Assembly: GCF_027498035.1 (NCBI RefSeq)
Contig: NZ_CP114978.1
Span: 2,170,001 to 2,234,000 of the forward strand
Length of the DNA: 64,000 bases
Direction of reading: 5' to 3'
Source: Pseudoxanthomonas sp.
Lineage (GTDB): Bacteria > Pseudomonadota > Gammaproteobacteria > Xanthomonadales > Xanthomonadaceae
The notes beneath the pieces are model-generated. The model ran no database searches. It was given only the letters and a program-made list of their open reading frames with translations, and had not been told where the DNA came from. The translations under genes and the position numbers were made by a program. Below are positions 47,855-55,491 of the stretch, in pieces (position 1 is the stretch's first letter; each line of letters opens with the position of its first letter).

Positions 47855-48682
47855 TTACCAGGCCGGTTTCTCGGCTTCTTCCATCTCGGCGATGCGGATC
47901 TTCAGGCGCGCGACTTCCTGCTGCAGCGTGTCCAGGCGCATGCGCAGCTGCGGCAGCGTTTCCTCGACCGGTTCGGCGGCCGCTCCCGCAGCAGGCTCCA
48001 CCGGGCGCTCGGGCTTGGCCCGCTTCTTGGAATCGCGCACCCGCTTGACCGCTTCCTTCAGCTCGGCCGCGCCACCCTGCGCCGCCGCCTGCTGTTCTTC
48101 CGGGGTCAGCGTGGCCACCACCGCCGCGGCGTTGATCGACAGCTCGCCCGAGCGCACCGCCGCGATCACCTCCGGCGTGGCCTGCTTCTGGATCTTTTCG
48201 ATCGCCGCGACCTGGCTGTTGCTGAGCTTGGCGGCGCGGGCCAGTTCCTCGCGCGTGGGTGGCATCGTCCGGACCGAGGCGCTGGTGTCCCACGGCGGCG
48301 CGCCATCGTCGGCCTGTTCGGTCGCGGGCGCCTCGCTGGGCAGGGGCGTGCTGCGGGTGCGCTCCAGCAGGATGTCGCGCCGGCGCAACGCCAGCACCCC
48401 GCGCTGGAAGTCAGATACGCTGCGCCGGCCCAGGTGCTGGTCGATCATCCACAGGTGCACGTCGTCCATCGACTTGAAGCGCGTGTTCTGCACGGTGTTG
48501 AACGGCAGGTCGTGCTTCCGGCAGATGCCGTACCGGTTGTGGCCGTCGATCAGCACTTCGCCCCACAGCACCAGCGCGTCACGGCAGCCTTCGGCCAGGA
48601 TGCTCTGCTCCAGCGACGCGTATTCGTCAGCGGTGAGCGGATCGATGTAAGCCTTGAGGTCTTCGTTGACGACGATGTTCAT
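47855..48682 (-). CDS. Chromosomal ParB-like nuclease/partition-domain protein
   Basis: A 275-residue protein. Residues 1-90 form a ParB/Srx-like domain (LTADEYASLEQSILAEGCRD, LIDGHNRYGICRKHDLPF), followed by a helix-turn-helix region (TREELARAAKLSNSQVAAI) and a C-terminal coiled coil (LRMRLDTLQQEVARLKIRIA). Similar xanthomonad proteins are annotated as plasmid replication/partition related, but no ParA partner or parS site is seen nearby. Its function here is unknown; transcription regulation is an alternative. Confidence 0.78.
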   Translation of the reverse strand: MNIVVNEDLKAYIDPLTADEYASLEQSILAEGCRDALVLWGEVLIDGHNRYGICRKHDLPFNTVQNTRFKSMDDVHLWMIDQHLGRRSVSDFQRGVLALRRRDILLERTRSTPLPSEAPATEQADDGAPPWDTSASVRTMPPTREELARAAKLSNSQVAAIEKIQKQATPEVIAAVRSGELSINAAAVVATLTPEEQQAAAQGGAAELKEAVKRVRDSKKRAKPERPVEPAAGAAAEPVEETLPQLRMRLDTLQQEVARLKIRIAEMEEAEKPAW

Positions 48683-48793
48683 GCTGCCTGCCGGTGCGTG
48701 GGGGGCGGCATTGTAGGCGCGCTGGGCACCCACGTCGCCGTTGCATCTGGCGCGTTTTTCAGGACCGCATCACGCGCGCCGATGCGCGCGCGT

Positions 48794-49480
48794 TCAGGCA
48801 GCAAGCAGGCATGCTTCCAGCAGTTCGCGCGCATGGTGCAGCGAGGCCACGATGCGGTGCCCACGCGCGCGCAGCGCTTCATCCGGCACCACCAGATCGG
48901 GCACCTGGATCACGGTCAACCCCGCGGCCAGTGCCGCAGTCACGCCGGCCGGCGAATCCTCCAGCGCCAGGCAGCGCTCCGGCGCGGCGCCCATGCGCTG
49001 GGCAGCGAGCAGGTAAATGTCCGGCGCAGGCTTGGGGTGTTCCACATCATCGCCAGCGGTGACCGCCTTGAAATACGGCAGCAAGCCGGCAGTCTCCAGC
49101 TTGTGCGGGGCCAGTGGCCGACGCGTGGAGGTCGCCACGCCGCAGGGAATCCCGTGCTGCGCCAGCAGTTGCAGGATCTCGTGGATGCCCGGGCGCAGCG
49201 GCACGCCGGCATCGACTTCTTCGCGGTACAGCACCATGCAGCGCGCGAGCAGGGCTTCAATCTGCGCCGGTTCCATGCGCTCGCGCAGGATCAGCTGGCA
49301 GGCCGCCATGCTGTGGCCGACCAGCCGCAGCCAGAACGCGTCTTCGATCTGCAGGCCGATCTCGCGCGCACCGCGGCTCCAGCTGCGCAGCGAGGCGCGC
49401 TCGCTGTCCAGCATCAGCCCGTCCATGTCGAAGATCACCGCCTCGGGGACGAACGGCAGCGCGGCAATCACATCGCTCAT
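48794..49480 (-). CDS. HAD superfamily phosphatase (beta-phosphoglucomutase-like)
   Basis: A 228-residue HAD protein: nucleophile motif VIFDMDGLMLDSE (Asp18, Asp20), motif II GVATSTRR, motif III Lys in HPKPAPDIYLLAA and motif IV in ALEDSPAGV. The cap domain is helical (subfamily I). It probably dephosphorylates a small sugar or nucleotide phosphate. Start overlaps the rsuA stop by 4 bp. Confidence 0.88.
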   Translation of the reverse strand: MSDVIAALPFVPEAVIFDMDGLMLDSERASLRSWSRGAREIGLQIEDAFWLRLVGHSMAACQLILRERMEPAQIEALLARCMVLYREEVDAGVPLRPGIHEILQLLAQHGIPCGVATSTRRPLAPHKLETAGLLPYFKAVTAGDDVEHPKPAPDIYLLAAQRMGAAPERCLALEDSPAGVTAALAAGLTVIQVPDLVVPDEALRARGHRIVASLHHARELLEACLLAA

Positions 49481-50187
49481 GCCGCGTCCGCCGCGAACAA
49501 CCGCGCCAGGTCGGCCGCGTCCAGCGTGCGCCACTGCCCTTCGGCCAGATCGTCCAGCGCCAGTCCGCCGATGCGGCTGCGATGCAGCGCACTGACATGG
49601 TTGCCGACCGCGGCGAACATCCGCCGCACCTGGTGGTAGCGGCCTTCGTGCAGGGTCAGGCGTACGCGCAATGGTGCGATCACTTCCAGTTCTGCGGGAA
49701 GGAGCGGCTTAGTTTCGGTGTCCAGCAGCAACGCGCCGCTGGCGAAGGTCGCCGCTTCATCGCCCCGCAGTTCCTGCGCCAGCGTCGCCTCGTAGACCTT
49801 GGGCAGCTGCGACTTGGGCGAGATGATCCGGTGCAGCAGCCCGCCATCGTCGGTGAACAGCAGCAGGCCGCTGGTGTCGCGATCCAGCCGGCCGACCGTG
49901 GACAGCACCGGATCACGCAGGCGCCAGCGAGCGGGCAGCAGGTCGTAGACCAGCCGGCCGGTGTCCTTGGTCGAACAGGTGTAGCCAACCGGCTTGTGCA
50001 GCACCAGGCACAGACCCTGCGCCGGATCGAGCACCTCGCCGTCGATGCGGATGGCGTCGTGGTCGACCGGATCGTCGGTGTAGAGCACCTCACCGGCCGC
50101 ATCGGTGACCCGGCCTTCGCGGAACAGCGCCTGCACCTGCTTGCGGCTGCCGTACCCCAGGTTGGCGATGTGGCGCACGATCTTCAT
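49477..50187 (-). CDS. rsuA: 16S rRNA pseudouridine synthase RsuA
   Basis: A 236-residue RsuA-family enzyme with a small S4 domain (VRHIANLGYGSRKQVQALFR) and the catalytic aspartate in GRLDRDTSGLLLFTDDG. The KPVGYTCSTKD segment and RYHQVRRMFAAVGNHV are typical of RsuA, which modifies U516. ATGA overlaps join it to rsmC upstream and the HAD gene downstream, so the three are co-translated. Confidence 0.9.
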   Translation of the reverse strand: MKIVRHIANLGYGSRKQVQALFREGRVTDAAGEVLYTDDPVDHDAIRIDGEVLDPAQGLCLVLHKPVGYTCSTKDTGRLVYDLLPARWRLRDPVLSTVGRLDRDTSGLLLFTDDGGLLHRIISPKSQLPKVYEATLAQELRGDEAATFASGALLLDTETKPLLPAELEVIAPLRVRLTLHEGRYHQVRRMFAAVGNHVSALHRSRIGGLALDDLAEGQWRTLDAADLARLFAADAA

Positions 50188-51275
50188 GCGCGCGCACCGG
50201 TGGCCGCGATCACCTTGAAGCCGCCACCCTCGGCCACCGCACGCACGTCGGCGAAGCGCGAGGTCAATGCGGCTTCGTACGGCAGGTGCTTGTTGGCCAC
50301 CAGCCACAGCTGGCCATTGCGGTTGAGCGCACTGGCGGCGGTTTCGATGAAGCGCCGGCCGATATCCGGCCGGTCGCCACGACCCAGCGCATGGAACGGC
50401 GGATTGCTGACGATCACATCGAACTTCTTCGGCAGGCCGCCGACCACGTCATGCCAATGGAAATCCAGCGCCACGCGCGCGGCATGCGGGGCCATGTTCT
50501 CGCGAGCCAGTTCAAGCGCGCGCGATTCGGCTTCGAACAGGTCCAGCGCGGTAATGCCGGCGCAGCGCTGGAGCAGCGCATCGGACAGGAACCCCCAGCC
50601 CGCACCCAGATCCGCAGCGCTGCCGCGCAGCGTGGTGGGCAGCGCTTCGACCAGCAGCTGCGAGGCGGCATCCACGCGATCCCAGGCGAATACCCCCGGA
50701 CGGCTCTTGAACTTGCCGCCCAGGATCGGCCGCGCGCGATCCAGCTGCGTCCACTGCGTGGCCAGTTCGACGTTGTGCTGCCCGGTCAGGGCCGGGCTCC
50801 AGAACACGCGGCAGTGATGCTTGGTGATCGAGCCACCCAGGCCCGTCAGCTGGGCCAGGTCCTTTTCGACCGAACGCGCGCCTTCGTCGTTGGCGACGCT
50901 GGCGACGATCCGCCCGCCCGGCGCGCACGAGGCGACCATGCGCGCCAGCAATGCACGGGTTTCTTCCTTCTGCCGCGGCGGCAGGCCCAGCACCAGCGGC
51001 GACTGCGCGCCGGCATCGCGCTGCAGCTCCACGTCATAGCCCTCGCGATGCAGCGCATCGAAGGCCGGGCGGAAGCTCTGCTCGCAGCGCAGCTTCAACC
51101 CCTGCACCGTGCGCAGCGCCACACCGGGCCGGGCGCGCAGGAACAGCGCATCGCCAGCCACGCCAGGAATCGCACCGGAATGCAGCGCATGCACCAGCGC
51201 CTCAAGGGGAAGGTCGGAAATCGCCACGGAGGCCGCACCACACAACAAAGGGGGCGGCAATTCTACTGCGTGCAT
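50184..51275 (-). CDS. rsmC: 16S rRNA G1207 methyltransferase RsmC
   Basis: A 363-residue methyltransferase with the RsmC two-domain layout: a degenerate N-terminal half and a C-terminal SAM domain with ADLGAGWGFLSDALLQRC and the catalytic VSNPPFHALGR motif. Start ATG 51273-51275. First gene of rsmC-rsuA-HAD. Confidence 0.92.
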   Translation of the reverse strand: MHAVELPPPLLCGAASVAISDLPLEALVHALHSGAIPGVAGDALFLRARPGVALRTVQGLKLRCEQSFRPAFDALHREGYDVELQRDAGAQSPLVLGLPPRQKEETRALLARMVASCAPGGRIVASVANDEGARSVEKDLAQLTGLGGSITKHHCRVFWSPALTGQHNVELATQWTQLDRARPILGGKFKSRPGVFAWDRVDAASQLLVEALPTTLRGSAADLGAGWGFLSDALLQRCAGITALDLFEAESRALELARENMAPHAARVALDFHWHDVVGGLPKKFDVIVSNPPFHALGRGDRPDIGRRFIETAASALNRNGQLWLVANKHLPYEAALTSRFADVRAVAEGGGFKVIAATGARA

Positions 51276-51428
51276 CGTGATGCAACCCTGGAGTGCATCG
51301 ATCGCACCAACTCCGGGACAGCCCACGGACAGGCCCAGGCCCCTCCCGCCAGCGCCACATCCAAGCCAGTTGAAGATGGAACCGCATTAAGTACAGAAAC
51401 ATCGCGAGAAAATATTTTCGATAAACTC

Positions 51429-51711
51429 TTGCAATCGTTATTTATGCAGTTTATCGTGCGCCCCACTTCGCCGACGTGGCGAAGCCCATTCCTTCTGGTT
51501 CGATTGCCTGACATGAAGCCCTCCTTCATCAACGCCAAACTCGCTGCGCTGTGGTCCTTCCACGGCATGGATGCGTATGGCCTGCGCGGCAACCGCGAAC
51601 CACGGTCCGCACACCACTGACCTGACTGACTTCTCTTTGGAAGATCGGTCACCCCGATCTTCCGAGGCAACGCGAACGCCCTCGGACTTAACACCCGGGG
51701 GCTTTGTTTTT
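51429..51711 (+). ncRNA. Attenuator-like RNA with promoter, short leader ORF and terminator
   Basis: A sigma-70-like promoter, TTGCAA (51429-51434), 17 bp, TATCGT (51452-51457), is followed by a 35-codon ORF (51513-51620, starting MKPSFINAKLAALWSFHGMD). Then come a perfect 10-bp hairpin (51639-51648 with 51654-51663), an alternative pairing CCGAGG:CCTCGG (51662-51667 with 51680-51685), and a terminator CCCTCGG:CCGGGGG (51679-51685 with 51695-51701) plus CTTTGTTTTT. The alternative and terminator pairings are mutually exclusive, as in attenuators. No biosynthetic gene follows; the next gene is the slipin at 52584. It could instead be a stand-alone RNA of about 250 nt. Confidence 0.4.
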
Positions 51712-51915
51712 CCGGCGTTCGCAAAGGTGCAGGTCATCCTCCACACCACATTTTCCAGGAAGTTCTCCACTCTGGAACGTTTCCGTTCCGCCCCGGGGAA
51801 TCCGGGCGTGTTCTCGCACGCCTGAAGCAGGGGTGCGGCTGCAACCGGCGCATGTGCGCCGCGTCCCGATGCCCCAGCACGGGCGGCGATGAGCGGACAA
51901 CTTCATCATTAACTC

Positions 51916-52073
51916 CGTGGATTATCCACGGGGACCATATTACCCATGCGCAAGCGCGGGTAATCGGGAATGTCTTGCCTGCAGTTTCCTGCGGTACGGA
52001 TTATGTATTCCGTCCGGTGCGCGCGGCCTTGCCGTGGCGTATGCCAGAAACTGCAGAGGGCATTCCACAACGC
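51916..52073 (+). ncRNA. Structured leader upstream of the tRNA-like elements
   Basis: This gene-free stretch is packed with inverted repeats: CCGTGGA/TCCACGG (51916-51932), TTACCC/GGGTAA with inner GCGC pair (51942-51965), and a perfect 10-bp long-range pair CTGCAGTTTC (51979-51988) with GAAACTGCAG (52047-52056). Two smaller hairpins lie inside: ACGGA/TCCGT with flanking GG/CC (51993-52015) and CGGC/GCCG (52024-52034). It could be an RNA domain or, for the 10-bp pair, protein-binding sites. A weak promoter (TTGCCT 51975, GATTAT 51999) is possible. Between 51712 and 51915 I see only a GGCGCATGTGCGCC palindrome (51848-51861). Confidence 0.4.
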
Positions 52074-52144
52074 GGACGTGCGCCCACTGGAGAGGGCAGC
52101 GGCGAAAGCCGGATAAGGCCGGTTCGATTCCGGCACGTCCACCA
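52074..52144 (+). ncRNA. tRNA-like element with a GAAA-capped hairpin instead of an anticodon arm
   Basis: The sequence folds as a tRNA lacking an anticodon. The acceptor stem is GGACGT (52074-52079) with ACGTCC (52135-52140), followed by A and CCA (52141-52144). The D arm is GCCC (52082-52085), loop ACTGGAGA, GGGC (52094-52097). The T arm is GCCGG (52118-52122), loop TTCGATT, CCGGC (52130-52134). In place of the anticodon arm is CGGC-GAAA-GCCG (52100-52111), a short stem with a GNRA tetraloop. Acceptor plus T stems total 11 bp instead of 12. A tRNA fold without anticodon recalls the tRNA-mimic module of bacterial YrlA Y RNAs, which also neighbour rtcB. Relationship to YrlA is inference. Confidence 0.6.
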
Positions 52145-52217
52145 CTGGATAGCTCAGTTGGATAGAGCAACAGACTGTAAATCTGTGAGTCGCGGGTTCG
52201 AATCCCGCTCCAAACCA
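52145..52217 (+). tRNA. Degenerate tRNA-Tyr(GTA)-like element with a 4-bp acceptor stem
   Basis: D arm GCTC/GAGC (52152-52168), anticodon arm ACAGA-CTGTAAA-TCTGT (52170-52186, anticodon GTA at 52177-52179) and T arm GCGGG-TTCGAAT-CCCGC (52192-52208) are all canonical. The acceptor stem, however, pairs only TGGA (52146-52149) with TCCA (52209-52212); outer positions do not pair, and the 3' end reads AACCA. Bacterial tRNA-Tyr normally has a long variable arm, and this has a 5-nt one. It starts where the first tRNA-like element ends. It is unlikely to be the housekeeping tRNA-Tyr; it may be a mimic, a decoy or a decayed tRNA. Confidence 0.55.
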
Positions 52218-52583
52218 TGGCCTTTCACGTCATGACACCCGGGGTGCAAGCCCCATCAGGAAACACCCCGTGCGACGGCGGGTGCGCCAGGCAATGGAGC
52301 GCCGACGCGCTGCGCATCGCAGCGACAGCAGGACCGGACCGGCGCCTTCGTGGCGCGCTGCACCGGTGCATACGTACTGACGACAGCCCATCGCCGCCAT
52401 TGCGAACGCGCCGGTGCTCCGCACAGCGCACGCGCCGTGCCCCGCCCTGCCGGCGTCCACGGGTGTTTCCACCTTTTCAGTCGTCGCGCAACAGCGCCGC
52501 GGCACGACCGATGCGCGCATTCCGATCCGGCGCGCATCGCATTCACTGGATCGGCCAACCCAGGACCACAAGGAGAATGTGCC
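52218..52583 (+). other. 366-bp spacer between the tRNA-like elements and the slipin gene
   Basis: No gene is supported. A TGACAC-N5-GTGCA sequence at 52233-52248 weakly resembles a sigma-54 site, with the key -24 GG changed to GA. The end carries an AAGGAG site (52570-52575) for the slipin. Confidence 0.4.
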
Positions 52584-53705
52584 ATGTTCTGGACCAAGCG
52601 GGTCGTGATCGGCGATGCCGAGCGCGGCCTGATGTACCGAAACCGTCAGTTCGAGCGCGTGCTCGCACCCGGCGTCTACCGCCTGTTCGACCCGTTCAAT
52701 CAGGCCGCCGTCACGGTGCACCCGACGCTGCCGGCCGAATACGCTGGTCGCGATGCCGAGACCCTCATCGACGCACTGGGCGCGCGCCTGGGCGAGACCT
52801 TCGTGCTGGCCGAGATCGGCAGCGAGCAGGTCGGCCTAGTGTGCAGGCACGGCAAGCTGGAAGACGTCCTGGTACCAGGCACCCGCAAGCTGTACTGGCG
52901 CGGCCCAGCCCAGGTCACCGTGCAGACGCTGCCGCTGGGTGGCGACTTGCGCGTGCCAGCCGACGTGGTGCGGCGCCTGCGCCAGCTGGGCGTGCTGGCG
53001 CGCGTGGCGGTGTTCGTCGAGGTGCCAACGGAAAGCGCGGGCCTGGTATTCATCGATGGCTCGCTCACACAGATGCTGGCACCGGGCGCGTACGCCTTCT
53101 GGAACTTCCAGAAGAACGTCGCGGCCGAAGTCATCGACCTGCGCGTGCAGTCGATCGAAGTACAGGGCCAGGAGCTACTGACGCGCGACAAGGTGTCATT
53201 GCGCGTCAATCTGGCGGCGACCGTGCGCGTGATCGATCCGGTCGCCGCACGGACCAAGGTCGCCAAGTACCTGGACCAGCTGTATCGCGAGCTGCAGTAC
53301 GGCCTACGCAAGGTGGTTTCGTCCAGGACCCTGGACGAGCTGCTGGGCGACAAGGCCACGCTGGATGCGGACATCTTCGCCAGCGTGCGCGGCCAGCTGG
53401 GTGCGTTCGGTGTCGAGGCGTTGGGCGTGGGCGTCAAGGACGTGATCCTGCCAGGCGAGATGCGGCAGATCCTCAATGGCGTCGTGCAGGCCGAGAAGAC
53501 CGCGCAGGCCAACGTCATCCGGCGTCGCGAGGAAGCCAACGCCACCCGTTCGCTGCTCAACACGGCCCGGTTGATTGAGGACAGCCCGGTGCTGATGCGG
53601 CTGAAGGAGCTGGAGGCGCTGGAGAAGGTGACCGAAAAGATCGATCGGCTCACCGTGTTTGGCGGCCTGGATGGCGTGCTAAAGCAGCTGGTCACCCTGA
53701 AGTAA
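52584..53705 (+). CDS. Slipin (SPFH/Band-7) family protein partnered with RtcB
   Basis: A 373-residue SPFH-domain protein. VIGDAERGLMYRNRQFERVL at the start and VFVEVPTESAGLVFIDGSLT in the middle give two repeats of the same motif; the Band-7 core follows (FWNFQKNVAAEVIDLRVQSI, LTRDKVSLRVNLAATVRVID) and ends with an Ala/Glu-rich helix (NGVVQAEKTAQANVIRRREE). Unlike classical slipins it has no N-terminal membrane hairpin. It starts 62 bp before rtcB on the same strand; slipin-rtcB pairing occurs in other proteobacterial RNA-repair loci. Confidence 0.87.
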   Translation: MFWTKRVVIGDAERGLMYRNRQFERVLAPGVYRLFDPFNQAAVTVHPTLPAEYAGRDAETLIDALGARLGETFVLAEIGSEQVGLVCRHGKLEDVLVPGTRKLYWRGPAQVTVQTLPLGGDLRVPADVVRRLRQLGVLARVAVFVEVPTESAGLVFIDGSLTQMLAPGAYAFWNFQKNVAAEVIDLRVQSIEVQGQELLTRDKVSLRVNLAATVRVIDPVAARTKVAKYLDQLYRELQYGLRKVVSSRTLDELLGDKATLDADIFASVRGQLGAFGVEALGVGVKDVILPGEMRQILNGVVQAEKTAQANVIRRREEANATRSLLNTARLIEDSPVLMRLKELEALEKVTEKIDRLTVFGGLDGVLKQLVTLK

Positions 53706-53766
53706 CAACTCCGGCGTCATCGCAGGGATGCGGTGGCGTCGGCTTTCCCAAGGACAAGGTGAAGAC

Positions 53767-54981
53767 ATGAGTACCTATGAATTGCTGCATGCCGAAGGCA
53801 GCCCGACCCCGATCAAGGGCTGGGTGCGCGGCGTGCAACTGGAAGAACAAGCCCACGCGCAACTTCGCAACATCGCCGCCATGCCCTTCGTCGGGCCGTG
53901 GGTGGCCGTGATGCCCGACGTACACCTGGGCAAGGGAGCAACGGTGGGATCGGTGATCCCGACCCGTGGCGCCATCATCCCGGCCGCGGTCGGCGTGGAC
54001 ATCGGCTGCGGCATGGCCGCGGTGCGGACCACGCTGCGCGCCGCCGATCTGCCCGATAGCCTGGCGCCGCTGCGTGCCGGTATCGAACGCAGCGTACCGG
54101 CCGGCAATGGCCGTGGCGGCGAGCACTGGAAGCTGCCCGACAGCATCGCGTCCCGTGTGGCGAACTCGGGACTGGTCGCACGACTGGACGCAATCAAGGC
54201 CAGGCACCGCAAGATCCGCACCGACAAGCTGGATCGCCAGATCGGCACGCTGGGAGGCGGCAACCACTTCATCGAGCTGTGCCTGGATGAAACCGATGCG
54301 GTCTGGGTGATGCTGCACAGTGGCTCGCGTGGCACCGGCAACCTGATCGGCACCTACTTCATCGAGCTGGCGCGTGAACAGCTGGCCAAGCGTGTACTGG
54401 GTTTCCATGTCCCGGACAAGGACCTGGCGTTCTTCATGGAAGGCGAGCCGCTGTTCGACGACTACGTGGAGGCGGTCTCATGGGCACAGGATTACGCCCG
54501 TGAGAACCGCGAAGCGATGATGGCGCGGGTGCTGGCCGAGCTGCGCCACCGCCTGCCGAGTTTCCAGTTGGAAAAGCTGGCCGTGAACTGCCACCACAAC
54601 TACGTGCAAAAGGAGACGCACGGTGGACAGGAACTGCTGGTGACCCGCAAGGGCGCGGTTAGTGCGAAGACCGGTGAATTGGGGATCATCCCCGGCAGCA
54701 TGGGCACGCGCAGCTACATCGTGCGTGGGCTGGGCAACGGCGAAAGCTTCCACAGCTGCAGCCATGGCGCCGGCCGCGTGATGAGCCGTACTGCGGCACG
54801 CGCCAGCATCACCCTGGCCCAGCATCGCGAAGCCACCGCCCACGTCGAATGCCGCAAGGACGCGTCCGTCATCGACGAATCCCCGGCTGCCTACAAGGAC
54901 ATCGACGCAGTCATGGCTGCGCAGACCGACCTGGTGGAAATCGTGCACACCCTGCGTCAGGTGCTGTGTGTGAAGGGCTGA
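53767..54981 (+). CDS. rtcB: RtcB-family RNA ligase
   Basis: A 404-residue 3'-phosphate RNA ligase. Metal and nucleotide site residues are present: Asp78/Cys81 in VDIGCGMA, Asn166/His167 in GGGNHFIE, His184 in LHSGSRGTG, the HH of NCHHNYVQKE, and the guanylylated His333 in CSHGAGR. It joins 2',3'-cyclic-phosphate or 3'-phosphate ends to 5'-OH ends using GTP and manganese. RtcA, the activator RtcR and Rsr (Ro) are not in the window. The tRNA-like sequences upstream are plausible substrates, products or regulators. Confidence 0.95.
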   Translation: MSTYELLHAEGSPTPIKGWVRGVQLEEQAHAQLRNIAAMPFVGPWVAVMPDVHLGKGATVGSVIPTRGAIIPAAVGVDIGCGMAAVRTTLRAADLPDSLAPLRAGIERSVPAGNGRGGEHWKLPDSIASRVANSGLVARLDAIKARHRKIRTDKLDRQIGTLGGGNHFIELCLDETDAVWVMLHSGSRGTGNLIGTYFIELAREQLAKRVLGFHVPDKDLAFFMEGEPLFDDYVEAVSWAQDYARENREAMMARVLAELRHRLPSFQLEKLAVNCHHNYVQKETHGGQELLVTRKGAVSAKTGELGIIPGSMGTRSYIVRGLGNGESFHSCSHGAGRVMSRTAARASITLAQHREATAHVECRKDASVIDESPAAYKDIDAVMAAQTDLVEIVHTLRQVLCVKG

Positions 54982-54998
54982 AGGACCAGCCTTTCAGG

Positions 54999-55032
54999 AA
55001 GCGCCGCTCCTCACCGAGCGGCGCTTTCCTTC
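54999..55032 (+). terminator. Rho-independent terminator of the slipin-rtcB operon
   Basis: AAGCGCCGCT (54999-55008) pairs with AGCGGCGCTT (55017-55026) across an 8-nt loop, followed by TCCTT. Confidence 0.8.
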
Positions 55033-55125
55033 ATGGTTCCTGGAACTTTCCGTCGCGTGCGCATGCGCCCCGATGTCGGCTGACGGACATCACATCAGCG
55101 AAAAGGCCTACGACACCGAGCCAGG

Positions 55126-55491
55126 TCAATGATCGTAGGGCGTTTCCTCAGGCTTGCCCTCACCCACCCACTTACCCTCTTTGTGTGCCTTACGACAGAT
55201 CCTGGCGTACTGGAAATACGCAGTAAAAGCCGTTTGGGTCCATGGTTCAAAACATACGTATCCAATGCAACATTCACCTGTCGATGGCCAAGGGCAATAA
55301 GGCATCACGGGCGTATAAGTCCCCTGCATCGAATTCTTTGGCTTCCAGTTGTAATCATCGTCCTTGCACCCCTGCGTACACAGGACGAAAGGATCGTTAT
55401 CGCGACACACCAATGTTTCAGAGATCGCCGTATCCGCATAAGCGGTCTGGGCACCGAGTAGCAACAGGATTGTCCAAATCCAAGGTTTCAT
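55126..55491 (-). CDS. Small secreted cysteine-rich protein of unknown function
   Basis: A 121-residue protein with a Sec signal peptide (MKPWIWTILLLLGAQTAYAD) and eight cysteines in the mature part (VCRD, VLCTQGC, PYC, ECC, YVC, RIC), suggesting up to four disulfides in the periplasm or outside the cell. Its base composition is visibly poorer in GC than neighbouring genes and codon choice differs, which suggests recent acquisition. A GGAATGAG site precedes the ATG. I do not recognise a family; toxin, inhibitor or adhesin-like roles cannot be told apart. Confidence 0.65.
   Translation of the reverse strand: MKPWIWTILLLLGAQTAYADTAISETLVCRDNDPFVLCTQGCKDDDYNWKPKNSMQGTYTPVMPYCPWPSTGECCIGYVCFEPWTQTAFTAYFQYARICRKAHKEGKWVGEGKPEETPYDH

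Noticed and set aside
47855..48682. ParB-like gene as evidence for an integrated plasmid or a chromosome partition locus
   Set aside because: No ParA, parS, replication gene, integrase or attachment repeats are seen nearby.
51513..51620. Leader ORF as a classic Trp attenuator peptide
   Set aside because: It has one Trp, no run of control codons, ends 19 nt before the first hairpin, and no trp gene follows.
52145..52217. Annotation as a functional housekeeping tRNA-Tyr
   Set aside because: The acceptor stem has only 4 pairs and there is no long variable arm, both required in bacterial tRNA-Tyr.
52233..52248. Possible sigma-54 promoter for slipin-rtcB (TGACAC-N5-GTGCA)
   Set aside because: The essential GG of the -24 element is GA and the -12 box starts GTGC rather than TTGC; too weak to annotate, though RtcR-controlled loci do use sigma-54.
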